In this document: positions 43,875 through 51,446 of the stretch, one piece after another
How positions within the stretch are numbered: position 1 is the stretch's first letter
Layout of the letters: each line of letters begins with the position of its first letter
DNA from: Candidatus Bathyarchaeia archaeon
GTDB taxonomy: Archaea > Thermoproteota > Bathyarchaeia > 40CM-2-53-6 > DTGE01
Direction: 5' to 3'
Assembly: GCA_038852285.1 (NCBI GenBank)
Contig: JAWCKG010000003.1
Span: 1-64,000 of the forward strand
Length of the DNA: 64,000 bases
The notes under the pieces: model-generated
Databases searched by the model: none
What the model saw: the letters and a program-made list of their open reading frames with translations, nothing else
What the model was told of the DNA's origin: nothing
Program-made: the position numbers and the translations under genes

Positions 43875-44471
43875 TTGATCTGCGTCATCGTGTTAGCCGC
43901 GGGTTCGTCAACGAGGTTTAGAAGAAACAAGTTACTTGAGAAAATAGACGGCTCTATTATGATTGAGAGGGTTGTCAAAAGTGCAGTATCTTCCAAAGCT
44001 GATGAAGTGGTTGTGGTGTTGGGTCATGAAGCGCAAAGAGTCAAGGAGGCCCTTAAGAATTTTGAATGTAAGTTCGTTTTTAATAAATACTTTAAGAAGG
44101 GTCAAAGCTATTCAGTTAAGGCTGGTGTTAAGTCTGTTATGGGTTATGCGGACGCCGTGATGGTGCTTCCAGGAGACGTCGCGCTAATCACCTCTAAGTC
44201 CATTAACATGGTTATTGAAGAATATGAAAAGTGTAGAAGTCTCATTATTGTGGCAAGCCATAAAGGACAATCAGGCCATCCCGTACTCCTTAACCGCTCC
44301 CTCTTTAACGAAATAATGGAAATTAGCGAGGAGACGATGGGCTTGAAAGCAGTTATGAATAGACATAGAGACTCTGTAAAGAAGGTGGAAGTGGGTTCAA
44401 ACGAAGTCCTAATTGATATTGATTCTGAAGAAGATTTGAATAAGATTTCAGAAAGTAAAAATACCATTTAG
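43875..44471 (+). CDS. MocA/MobA-like nucleotidyltransferase
   Basis: A 198-residue NTP-transferase. The N-terminal 'VLAAGSSTRFRRNKLLEKIDG' (residues 5-25; the key pattern is LAAGxSxRxxxxKLL) and 'LPGDVALIT' near 96 match MobA/MocA and IspD-like enzymes. Position after moeA and an xdhC homologue favours MocA, which makes the cytidylylated cofactor used by xanthine dehydrogenase-family enzymes in bacteria. The start is TTG 43875. Confidence 0.85.
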   Translation: MICVIVLAAGSSTRFRRNKLLEKIDGSIMIERVVKSAVSSKADEVVVVLGHEAQRVKEALKNFECKFVFNKYFKKGQSYSVKAGVKSVMGYADAVMVLPGDVALITSKSINMVIEEYEKCRSLIIVASHKGQSGHPVLLNRSLFNEIMEISEETMGLKAVMNRHRDSVKKVEVGSNEVLIDIDSEEDLNKISESKNTI

Positions 44472-44907
44472 GAGCGAATGATTGGGGTTTTTCAATGAGC
44501 TGAATTGTTAACGAGGCGTTGGCCATAATTGATAATAGTATACTCAACCTTGGCTAGATTAAGGTATTTAGAGTGTGCATAGGTTGGGGTTATACATTGT
44601 CAAGCTGGACACTGGACACATTGGAATATATCACTCACTTTTAGAGGAGCAAGCCATGCGTTGTTGTAAAATAGTTAGGTAAGCTAGAATGCTTGCAGGA
44701 AGTTCAACAATTGACTTAGCCAATCTTGCTAACTCATGGGAGTTAAGTGAGAGCATTGTTGGTATGGCTACACTAAACGCTTTATCCCAAATGGTTTTGC
44801 GGCTAATTCTTATGGTTTGAGCTTCCCTCTACCGGCTTCCTATTTTATATATTACCCTGGAGATTAAATGTGATTGAATGGGTTAACTGCTGGTAGGTTC
44901 CAAAGGT
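44472..44907. other. Intergenic region before deoxyhypusine synthase
   Basis: About 435 bases. A good TATA box TTTATATATT lies at 44844-44853, predicting transcription start near 44877 for the downstream gene. I see no gene or repeat in the remaining part. Confidence 0.45.
44844..44853 (+). promoter_or_regulatory. TATA box for deoxyhypusine synthase gene
   Basis: TTTATATATT lies 55-64 bases upstream of the GTG start. The pattern and distance fit a standard archaeal promoter. Confidence 0.5.
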
Positions 44908-45969
44908 GTGGTTTTGTTGGATTGTTCATTTGAACGATTGCCTATGGTTGAACCTAAACCAGGCAAGGTGGGGGACGTATTAGAGCTGGTTAATTTCCTC
45001 TACGAATCCAGCTCGTTTAACGGGAGAAGGATTGCGGAGGCGTGTCAGCTTTACGAAAGGATGATTCGATCAGACGCAACGGTGTGTTTAACGTTAGCGG
45101 GAGCGGTAACCCCTACCGGTTTGGGGGGCATCATTTGCACCTCTATAGAAAGCGGGTTGGTTGACTTCGTGATCTCAACTGGAGCGAACCTATATCACGA
45201 CTTGCATTTCGCCTTAGACCTCCCAGTCTATAAAGGGGACTTCAGGGTTGACGATAGGGAATTGTTTAGGAAGGGGGTTGTGAGAATATATGATATTTTC
45301 ATCCCTGTAGAAACGTTGTTGCAAACCGACAAGTTCATCCGTGATGTTTTTAAGGATGTGAGACGAGTGGCTTCCACAGCTGAAGTTCACCGTCTTTTAG
45401 GAGAAAAGCTTTTAAACATGGGTGTGAAAGCTGGGAAATCCATTTTAACGACCGCCTTCAAGTATGATGTGCCAGTTTATACGCCTTCACCAGCTGATTC
45501 ATCCATCGGTATGAATTTGGCTCAATTGAAGCTTCAAGGCGGTGGGTTAGTGATCGACCCTGACCTAGACCTTTTGGAAACCACAGCCATCGTTTATGGC
45601 AGCTCCCTTAACGGTGTGGTTGTTTTAGGGGGAGGTGCGCCTAAAAACTTTTACATGCAAACTCAACCCACTTTAAGCCAAGTTCTAGGCGTGAAGAAAG
45701 GTGGCCATGACTTCTTCATACAGATATGCGTTGACCCTGAGCATTATGGTGGCCTCTCTGGAGCCACCCATAACGAGGCCGTTTCCTGGGGCAAAATTAA
45801 TCCTAATAAGGTTGGAAATGGGGTAGTCGTTTACTGCGATTTAACACTAGCCACCCCAATTTTGTTCGGATATCTTTTGAGCAAAGGCCTTTCTAGGAAA
45901 CATAAACGCCTGTACATTAAAAGGGAAGAGTTGTTGCTGAACCTGAAAGGCGCGGTTCATCAGACTTAG
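44908..45969 (+). CDS. dys: Deoxyhypusine synthase
   Basis: A 353-residue enzyme transferring the aminobutyl group of spermidine (via NAD) to a lysine of aIF5A. The catalytic Lys is K296 in 'HNEAVSWGKI'. 'TPTGLGGIICTSIESGLVD', 'STGANLYHDLHFAL' and 'GGGAPKNF' are family blocks. Archaea also have homologues of this family with other polyamine roles, but the conserved active-site segment and full length favour the synthase. The start is GTG. It stands alone and converges with the next gene. Confidence 0.92.
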   Translation: MVLLDCSFERLPMVEPKPGKVGDVLELVNFLYESSSFNGRRIAEACQLYERMIRSDATVCLTLAGAVTPTGLGGIICTSIESGLVDFVISTGANLYHDLHFALDLPVYKGDFRVDDRELFRKGVVRIYDIFIPVETLLQTDKFIRDVFKDVRRVASTAEVHRLLGEKLLNMGVKAGKSILTTAFKYDVPVYTPSPADSSIGMNLAQLKLQGGGLVIDPDLDLLETTAIVYGSSLNGVVVLGGGAPKNFYMQTQPTLSQVLGVKKGGHDFFIQICVDPEHYGGLSGATHNEAVSWGKINPNKVGNGVVVYCDLTLATPILFGYLLSKGLSRKHKRLYIKREELLLNLKGAVHQT

Positions 45970-45986
45970 GGTTGAAGTTTCCTCCG

Positions 45987-47024
45987 CTATAAGTGAATCG
46001 AGGTCAAAATTGACTCTAAATGTAGAATGAACTCGGATGTCACTTCGATTGTGTGGTGAAGACCTGTGAAGGGCGGTATGTTTTGCCAGTATCCCCTTGG
46101 GTGTTGGTAGTCTACTAGGTATTGAGCCACCCTTCTAGCTAAATTAAGGTAGGTTGAATCTTCGGTTATATGGTATAGGATAGCGGCGCCCCAGCCTACC
46201 TTCCCTACTTGAGGCCTCGTAAACTGGTCTTCAGAGCATCGAAGTGAAAATCCGAGGTACTTCTCAGCCAAATTTAAGTGTTTTTTACTTCCAACCGCCA
46301 TGTAAAGTCTACCTAGGAATGCGGCGGCGATTCCGGGAATAAAGTAGTATTGCATCGTTGAATTCGCGTCCACGACAAAGTATTTCGCCTCCTCCTCAGG
46401 ATAGGAGGTTAATAACCCCTCACCAGGCTGATAGACGTTGTAGAGCCTTCTTTCAGGATCGGGCTGAAGGTTCATCATCGTCTCTAGGAACTTGCCGGTT
46501 TCCTCCGCTTCAGCCACCCTTCCAGCTGCGAGACACGCTAAACCGGCTTGGGAGCTGGTCCATACGTCTAACCGCTGCCGCTCCTTAGGCTTATCCTTAA
46601 AGTTGTAAAATCCTCCCGTTTCCTTATCTTGCATCCTCAACAAGAAGTCTAATCCCTTATAAGCTAAATCATACTGGTTGAGGTTTTGCGACGCTATTAT
46701 TAAGTTAGCGTTTGGATATGTGTAAAAGTTTTCGCTGTATCCTCCACGACCGTATTTCCCATCGAAGTCACCTTCCTTAGTGAACATGTTTTCTCTAACC
46801 CAATCCAGGAGGGCGTATGCCTCCATTCCATACCCAGCCACCGATAAGGCCAACGGGGTTCGATAATAGTAGAGTCCTTGATCCACGGGGCCTATTGAGC
46901 CGTCTGGGTTTAGCTTTGAGAGAAGCCATTTTGCCGCTAGGTTCCTAGCTTTCACCATTTCTCGGAAAGTAACCAATTTAAATTCCCATTCAATAGATTT
47001 CGAGCACGTTATAATTAAGTCCAT
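45987..47024 (-). CDS. (alpha/alpha) toroid protein, prenyltransferase/squalene-cyclase-like repeats
   Basis: About 345 residues with repeated helical units such as 'AAKWLLSKLNPDGSIGP' and 'GLDFLLRMQDKETGGFYNF', typical of alpha/alpha-barrel folds of terpenoid cyclases, glycosidases and related proteins. No DxDD or other cyclase catalytic motif is seen, so the function is open. A TATA-like TAAATATTTA at 47030-47040 predicts a start inside the frame; TTG 46976 or ATG 46958 may be the true initiation codon. It is divergent from pyrF. Confidence 0.7.
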   Translation of the reverse strand: MDLIITCSKSIEWEFKLVTFREMVKARNLAAKWLLSKLNPDGSIGPVDQGLYYYRTPLALSVAGYGMEAYALLDWVRENMFTKEGDFDGKYGRGGYSENFYTYPNANLIIASQNLNQYDLAYKGLDFLLRMQDKETGGFYNFKDKPKERQRLDVWTSSQAGLACLAAGRVAEAEETGKFLETMMNLQPDPERRLYNVYQPGEGLLTSYPEEEAKYFVVDANSTMQYYFIPGIAAAFLGRLYMAVGSKKHLNLAEKYLGFSLRCSEDQFTRPQVGKVGWGAAILYHITEDSTYLNLARRVAQYLVDYQHPRGYWQNIPPFTGLHHTIEVTSEFILHLESILTSIHL

Positions 47025-47128
47025 TAGGTTTAAATATTTATGCTAAGGCCTTAAACCATGGTTAAGTACGCTTAGCCTCTATCCGGTGATCGTTCACGGG
47101 TCTCTTCAAATTCCCCCATGGTATAGTT

Positions 47129-47839
47129 GTGGCGTGCGATGTAACTGATCTTAAAGCGTTGGGGCGTCTGGTTAAAGCCTTGAGCGACGTGGGCTTCATC
47201 GCGGGATTCAAACTAGGAATGTATTTAACATTAAAATACGGGCTTAACACGACCGTCGAAACCGTTAAAAAATGGTCTGACAAACCCCTGATTTATGACC
47301 ATCAAAAATTCGGCACAGACATCCCTGACATATGTGGAGGCGATGCGCTTAAGCTCATAAAGGACGCCGGAATCGAAGGATTAATCGTCTTCCCTCAATC
47401 CGGGGTTGAAACCCTCAAGTCGGCTGTGAAGGGCTGTCAAACCTATGGGTTAACCCCCATAATCGGAGGCGCGATGACCCACAAAGGGTTTCTGACCAGT
47501 GAAGGCGGATACATCGAGGACGAAGCGCCTGAGAGAATATACCGAGACGCCGCAAAACTCGGCGTGGACCATTTCGTACTCCCTGGAAACCGAATATCGT
47601 TTATGAGGGAATTTACAGGCAAGATTATCAGTTGGATTTCTGAACCCAAAATCCTGTTTCCTGGAGTTGGTTCAGGCCAGGGAGGAAGCATAAAAGAGGC
47701 TTTTCAAGCGACCCTACGCGCCTCAAGTTACGCCATTCTCGGCAGAAGCATATATCAAAGCCCGAATCCAAGGAAAACTGCTCAAGAACTCTGGAAAGAG
47801 GTTGAAGGCCTCTTCACAGGCCGCGGCGGATCTTATTAA
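47129..47839 (+). CDS. pyrF: Orotidine 5'-phosphate decarboxylase; start region possibly frameshifted
   Basis: Decarboxylates OMP to UMP in pyrimidine synthesis. The visible protein starts 'MACDVTDL' at a GTG and has 236 residues. The catalytic loop 'YDHQKFGTDIP' is the D-x-x-K-x-x-x-D variant of the usual DxKxxD motif. The C-terminal phosphate site 'FPGVGSGQGG' and 'ILGRSIYQ' are normal. The first beta-strand residues ('GIVV') are encoded just upstream but have no start codon in frame; removing one C from the C5 run at 47113-47117 joins them to a GTG-started frame at 47086. So the gene may begin near 47086 with a 1-nt insertion or assembly error, or it may truly start at 47129. Confidence 0.85.
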   Translation: MACDVTDLKALGRLVKALSDVGFIAGFKLGMYLTLKYGLNTTVETVKKWSDKPLIYDHQKFGTDIPDICGGDALKLIKDAGIEGLIVFPQSGVETLKSAVKGCQTYGLTPIIGGAMTHKGFLTSEGGYIEDEAPERIYRDAAKLGVDHFVLPGNRISFMREFTGKIISWISEPKILFPGVGSGQGGSIKEAFQATLRASSYAILGRSIYQSPNPRKTAQELWKEVEGLFTGRGGSY

Positions 47840-47957
47840 ATTTAAACCGTGGTAAGGTTTCTTTTCTCATACATCCATATGTCAAATAAATTTACGATGT
47901 CAATTGACCTCAAGCTTCAGTATTGGGCCTCCACCATAATATTTACTAGAAGCAATC

Positions 47958-47966
47958 AATAATATA
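47958..47966 (+). promoter_or_regulatory. TATA box for tRNA-Glu
   Basis: AATAATATA lies about 50 bases upstream of the mature tRNA 5' end, placing transcription start about 25 bases before the tRNA, to be trimmed by RNase P. Confidence 0.4.
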
Positions 47967-48014
47967 GTAAGGCTTAGGCGCGGTGAGAAAGTAAAATTTC
48001 CGTTGAAACCCGTT

Positions 48015-48116
48015 GCTCCGGTGGTGTAGACCGGCCAAGCATAGCGGCCTTATCCCTTGGAAGAGGGAGGCCAATCGAGCCGTTGATCGCGGGTTCAAAT
48101 CCCGCCCGGAGCACCA
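48015..48116 (+). tRNA. tRNA-Glu (TTC) with a 23-nt intron
   Basis: The acceptor stem is GCTCCGG (48015-48021) with CCGGAGC (48106-48112), discriminator A and encoded CCA. The D arm GTGT/GCAT, anticodon stem GCGGC/GCCGT, and T arm GCGGG-TTCAAAT-CCCGC fold normally. The anticodon loop reads C-T-T, then intron 48052-48074, then T-C-G-A, giving anticodon TTC. The intron splits position 34 from 35, not the usual 37/38. It creates an exact bulge-helix-bulge: central 4-bp GGCC/GGCC helix, bulges TTA and AAT, and an internal TCCCTT-GGAA-GAGGGA stem. The tRNA endonuclease would cut after the second base of each bulge. Confidence 0.95.
48052..48074 (+). other. tRNA-Glu intron with canonical bulge-helix-bulge
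   Basis: The 23-nt intron begins with A and ends with AA. Its 3' GGCC pairs with exon GGCC (48046-48049), and the terminal stem is closed by a GGAA tetraloop. The flanking 3-nt bulges are TTA and AAT. Confidence 0.93.
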
Positions 48117-48137
48117 TTAAAAAATTTTTAAATGAAG

Positions 48138-48143
48138 TTTTTT
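48138..48143 (+). terminator. T-tract after tRNA-Glu
   Basis: A run of six T residues follows the tRNA by 22 bases, after an A/T-rich stretch. It is a likely end point for the tRNA transcript. Confidence 0.4.
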
Positions 48144-48351
48144 GGTGGATAATTGGAGAGTGGAGCAATTTACCAAGAAGGATTAAGGATACGATCATGG
48201 TTGACTTATGCATGTGAATATGATTCTTCACAGGCATCGATAGATTTGATGAAACTCGTCCAGTTTTCAGAAATCAATCCATCAGGTCTTCATCCTACTT
48301 GCTTTAAAGCAAATCAGATGGGCTTCACAGCAGGGTTAGGTCTCCTCAACT

Positions 48352-49080
48352 TTACTTTAGGACCTTCCCAGTAGCCTTATACCATAAATAAAGGTCTAGC
48401 TCCGCGAGGTTCATGTCCAGACTTGAGCCAATTATACTAAAGACCCTTTCAAACTTTAAGTATTCTTTCTGGCTAACATGATTTGGTACGCAGTCGATGT
48501 AGCCGAAGGTGTGTAGAAATCTAAGGATGTGTCTATCCAGAATCGCGATGTCTTTTCTCCCAACGTTCCTTAATAGGTGGCTTGCTTCCTTGTAGCCCAT
48601 CCCCTTGACGTCGCTTACCAGTGCTTTTCTCGCCTCATAACTGTTAAGCTTTAAAGCATCTTCAACCAAACTGAAGTTTCTTAAAGCCTCTTTAATATAA
48701 GAGGCCTTCCGCTCATAGAATCTAACCTCCGCACGCCTTAACAACTCCGCTAAATCTTCGACATCGATGCTTTCTAAAGCTTTATCCTCCAGCGCTTTCT
48801 GAAATTTTAGCCCAGAAATCGCTGAGGAATTTGCCGTGGATAGGCAGAAGGCCACCTCGGACTTTAAGCTTGCCTTCAAACTCAGGTTGAGAAAAGGCTT
48901 AAAATCGAAGGATGCTGCGCCTACTCTTCCTAACTCCTCAAACTCACTTAAACGTTGTCTGATCAACTCTTTTAATTCACGAGTCTTCTGGAGGGATTCC
49001 AAAACTTCACATATATTCTGTACCCCGTTAATTGCAACCCCTTCATAAGGGGCCTCAGAGCCTACCACATTAGCCACCAT
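48352..49080 (-). CDS. 8-oxoguanine DNA glycosylase/lyase, Ogg2 family
   Basis: A 242-residue helix-hairpin-helix glycosylase that removes 8-oxoguanine from DNA and cleaves the strand. The HhH motif and active site are in 'VKGMGYKEASHLLRNVG' with catalytic Lys164, and Asp182 in 'ILDRHIL', 18 residues later as in Methanocaldococcus Ogg. It is about 35 residues longer at the N-terminus than the family usual, so the start may be further in; no good alternative codon with a binding site was seen. It lies convergent to the region after tRNA-Glu. Confidence 0.9.
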   Translation of the reverse strand: MVANVVGSEAPYEGVAINGVQNICEVLESLQKTRELKELIRQRLSEFEELGRVGAASFDFKPFLNLSLKASLKSEVAFCLSTANSSAISGLKFQKALEDKALESIDVEDLAELLRRAEVRFYERKASYIKEALRNFSLVEDALKLNSYEARKALVSDVKGMGYKEASHLLRNVGRKDIAILDRHILRFLHTFGYIDCVPNHVSQKEYLKFERVFSIIGSSLDMNLAELDLYLWYKATGKVLK

Positions 49081-49240
49081 AACAATGGTGAACGTGTTAA
49101 ATCAAGTGAGAGTCAATCCTCTTAAAAGTTGTTCGAATGGGAGGATCGGTAGCGGAGTAATCAAGATGAATTGAAAATCTATTGATAAGTTTAAAGCTTT
49201 GAGCCTAGAGTTCATGGTTAGATCACGTGAGGTTTGACTG

Positions 49241-50479
49241 TTGAGCTATTACTATGAGTGCATCGAATGTGGCTTGAAGGTTGAGGGTGGGGAGACGATT
49301 TACAAGTGTCATCGATGTGGAGATTTGCTGGAAATAAAATATTTTTACGATGAGGTCGAGGTTGGAGGGAAGGTTTGGGGCAGAAGGCCCATCTCAGTCT
49401 GGAGATATCGGGAGCTTTTGCCGATTTCAATGGACGCTAGGGTCGTTTCGCTTCAAGAGGGAGGAACGAGAATTCACCGCTGTGAAAGGTTAGGTGAGAA
49501 GTTTGGTTTACGTAGAATCCTTGTGAAACATGAAGGCGATAACCCAACTGGGTCCTTTAAAGACCGAGGGATGACTGTGGCGATTACGAGAGCCGTTCAA
49601 GAGGGTGTTAAACTCGTGGTCTGCGCGTCGACTGGAAACACCTCCGCCTCCATGGCGGCTTACGCCGCTAAGGCGGGGCTAAAGCCGCTGGTAATCGTGC
49701 CCTCAGGCAAGATCGCCGCTGGGAAACTGGCCCAGGCCGCGGTTCACGGGGCATGCGTCATCGAAGTAGAAGGAAACTTCGACGACGCGCTACGCCTCGT
49801 ATCAGGGTTAACCGATACGAGAAGGGATGTTAAGCTGTTAAACTCCATCAATCCGTTCAGAATCGAGGGCCAGAAAACGTTGTCCATGGAGATCATGGAG
49901 CAGTTAAAGTTGAAACCAAACCTCATCGTTCTCCCGGTTGGAAACGCAGGCAACATCACCGCGGTTTGGAAGGGATTAAAAGAGTTCAATTCGCTAGGCT
50001 TAATTGGAGAAACGCCGCGGCTTATAGGCGTTCAAGCGGAGGGAGCCGCTCCAATAGCCCACGCGTATCGTACAGGTAAACTCAACATAGAGCCTGTTCC
50101 AAACCCTGAGACGATGGCTACAGCGATTCGAATAGGCAACCCAGCTAACTGGAAAAGGGCTTTAAGAGCCGTGAGAGACTCCAAGGGGGCTATGGTAACC
50201 GTTACAGACGAGGAGATCGTTAAAGCTCAGAAGATGTTAGCCAGAGCTGAAGGGTTGTTCGTTGAGCCGGCCAGCGCCGCGACGGTGGCGGCGTTGCCTA
50301 AATTGTTAGAAATGGGGCTGGCCGACAAGTCTGAGGTAGCCTTATGCGTCGCGACCGGACATGGGTTAAAGGATCCGGAGGCGGCCATATCCACTATGAC
50401 GCGTCCATTGAAAATCAAGCCGAATATAGTAGAGCTAGAAGCGGCGTTGAAGCAAATAAAAGGACAGACAGACGTATGA
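49241..50479 (+). CDS. thrC: Threonine synthase
   Basis: A 412-residue PLP enzyme converting O-phosphohomoserine to threonine. An N-terminal zinc ribbon with 'CIEC' and 'CHRC' (residues 7-26) precedes the fold-type-II domain; the PLP lysine is K107 in 'NPTGSFKDRG'. 'STGNTSASMAAYAAKAG' and the Gly-rich 'PVGNAGN' phosphate loop are present. The start is TTG with GAGGTTTG upstream. It is a single gene, followed by a convergent membrane protein gene. Confidence 0.95.
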   Translation: MSYYYECIECGLKVEGGETIYKCHRCGDLLEIKYFYDEVEVGGKVWGRRPISVWRYRELLPISMDARVVSLQEGGTRIHRCERLGEKFGLRRILVKHEGDNPTGSFKDRGMTVAITRAVQEGVKLVVCASTGNTSASMAAYAAKAGLKPLVIVPSGKIAAGKLAQAAVHGACVIEVEGNFDDALRLVSGLTDTRRDVKLLNSINPFRIEGQKTLSMEIMEQLKLKPNLIVLPVGNAGNITAVWKGLKEFNSLGLIGETPRLIGVQAEGAAPIAHAYRTGKLNIEPVPNPETMATAIRIGNPANWKRALRAVRDSKGAMVTVTDEEIVKAQKMLARAEGLFVEPASAATVAALPKLLEMGLADKSEVALCVATGHGLKDPEAAISTMTRPLKIKPNIVELEAALKQIKGQTDV

Positions 50480-50526
50480 TAAATAAAAATATGCAGGGGA
50501 GGATCCCAAACTCCCCTACAGGAGAT

Positions 50527-51309
50527 TTAGCTGAAATCTTTTACGTGCATACGACTTCCTAAGGCGATTAAAACGAGGCATAGAAATGAAAGGAGCTCCA
50601 CTGGGTGGCCTCGATAATATTTCCCATGATTATACAGGTAAAAGAAGACGGTGGTAGAGGCGGCTCCAATCAACATGGCTGAGCTGATCACAGCCCAGGC
50701 TCTCCCCAGCCGGCCCTTAAAGAAGATGACCACATTGAACACGGCGAATCCGGTCGCTAATGCGTTGAGGACAATATAGGTTAACTCAAGGAGGACTGTT
50801 GCGTAGGACGAATCTAAGCCTTTAAACGGGTTTACAAAGGACAAGGAGAGGTATGTTATGAAGAAGAACACGGCTGGAGGTGCTGTTTTCATCACGTATT
50901 TGAAACGTCCCCTTGAATAACCCCATACGACCTGAAACGTTTTATCGTAAGTGTAAAACCCGTATATCAGGAACAGGTAGCCCGTTAACCATAAGGCATC
51001 CAGCCATGAGGGGAAACGCGTCGCGACACCGCTGGGGTATGCGGCTAAAGACCCCAATATAATTCCCAGCAGCCAAAATATGAACCCTAGAGAAACCATT
51101 GTAACGCTTTTCTGTAGATTGTCTCGAACGCCGAACCCGTATCTCTTCATGGCTTGAAGGGCGGATATCAGAGCCCCAAATGTTAAGGCGATATACCCTC
51201 CGGTGGAAACATAGACCAGCTCGGCCAATCTCTGATTCAAATGCCCGAAAAGGTAGGTGAGGTTTATGGAGGCTAACGCCACCACCGCGATGACGTATTC
51301 TTTAAGCAT
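50527..51309 (-). CDS. Hypothetical integral membrane protein, about 7 helices
   Basis: A 260-residue protein composed mainly of hydrophobic segments, about seven transmembrane helices with short loops. The overall layout resembles the 7-helix membrane sensor modules found at the N-terminus of some signalling proteins, but no signalling domain follows. No motif for transport or catalysis is evident. It is the sole gene between the convergent thrC and the upstream E1-like gene. Confidence 0.7.
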   Translation of the reverse strand: MLKEYVIAVVALASINLTYLFGHLNQRLAELVYVSTGGYIALTFGALISALQAMKRYGFGVRDNLQKSVTMVSLGFIFWLLGIILGSLAAYPSGVATRFPSWLDALWLTGYLFLIYGFYTYDKTFQVVWGYSRGRFKYVMKTAPPAVFFFITYLSLSFVNPFKGLDSSYATVLLELTYIVLNALATGFAVFNVVIFFKGRLGRAWAVISSAMLIGAASTTVFFYLYNHGKYYRGHPVELLSFLCLVLIALGSRMHVKDFS

Positions 51310-51446
51310 TCCCCCCTCAGCCTAGGTTTAACCCGCCCTCAGATTTATCATTTAGAGGTTTAAAATATTTGAAACCCTTATGGCGGCGACTCCTGGGAAG
51401 AAGTTGGCATAAGCCCACCGTTTGGCCACTCCAATTTCCAGCCACT

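Noticed and set aside
48153-48374. 73-codon frame just after tRNA-Glu, checked as a possible integrase or att-site remnant
   Set aside because: No integrase features and no repeat of the tRNA 3' end was found elsewhere in the window.
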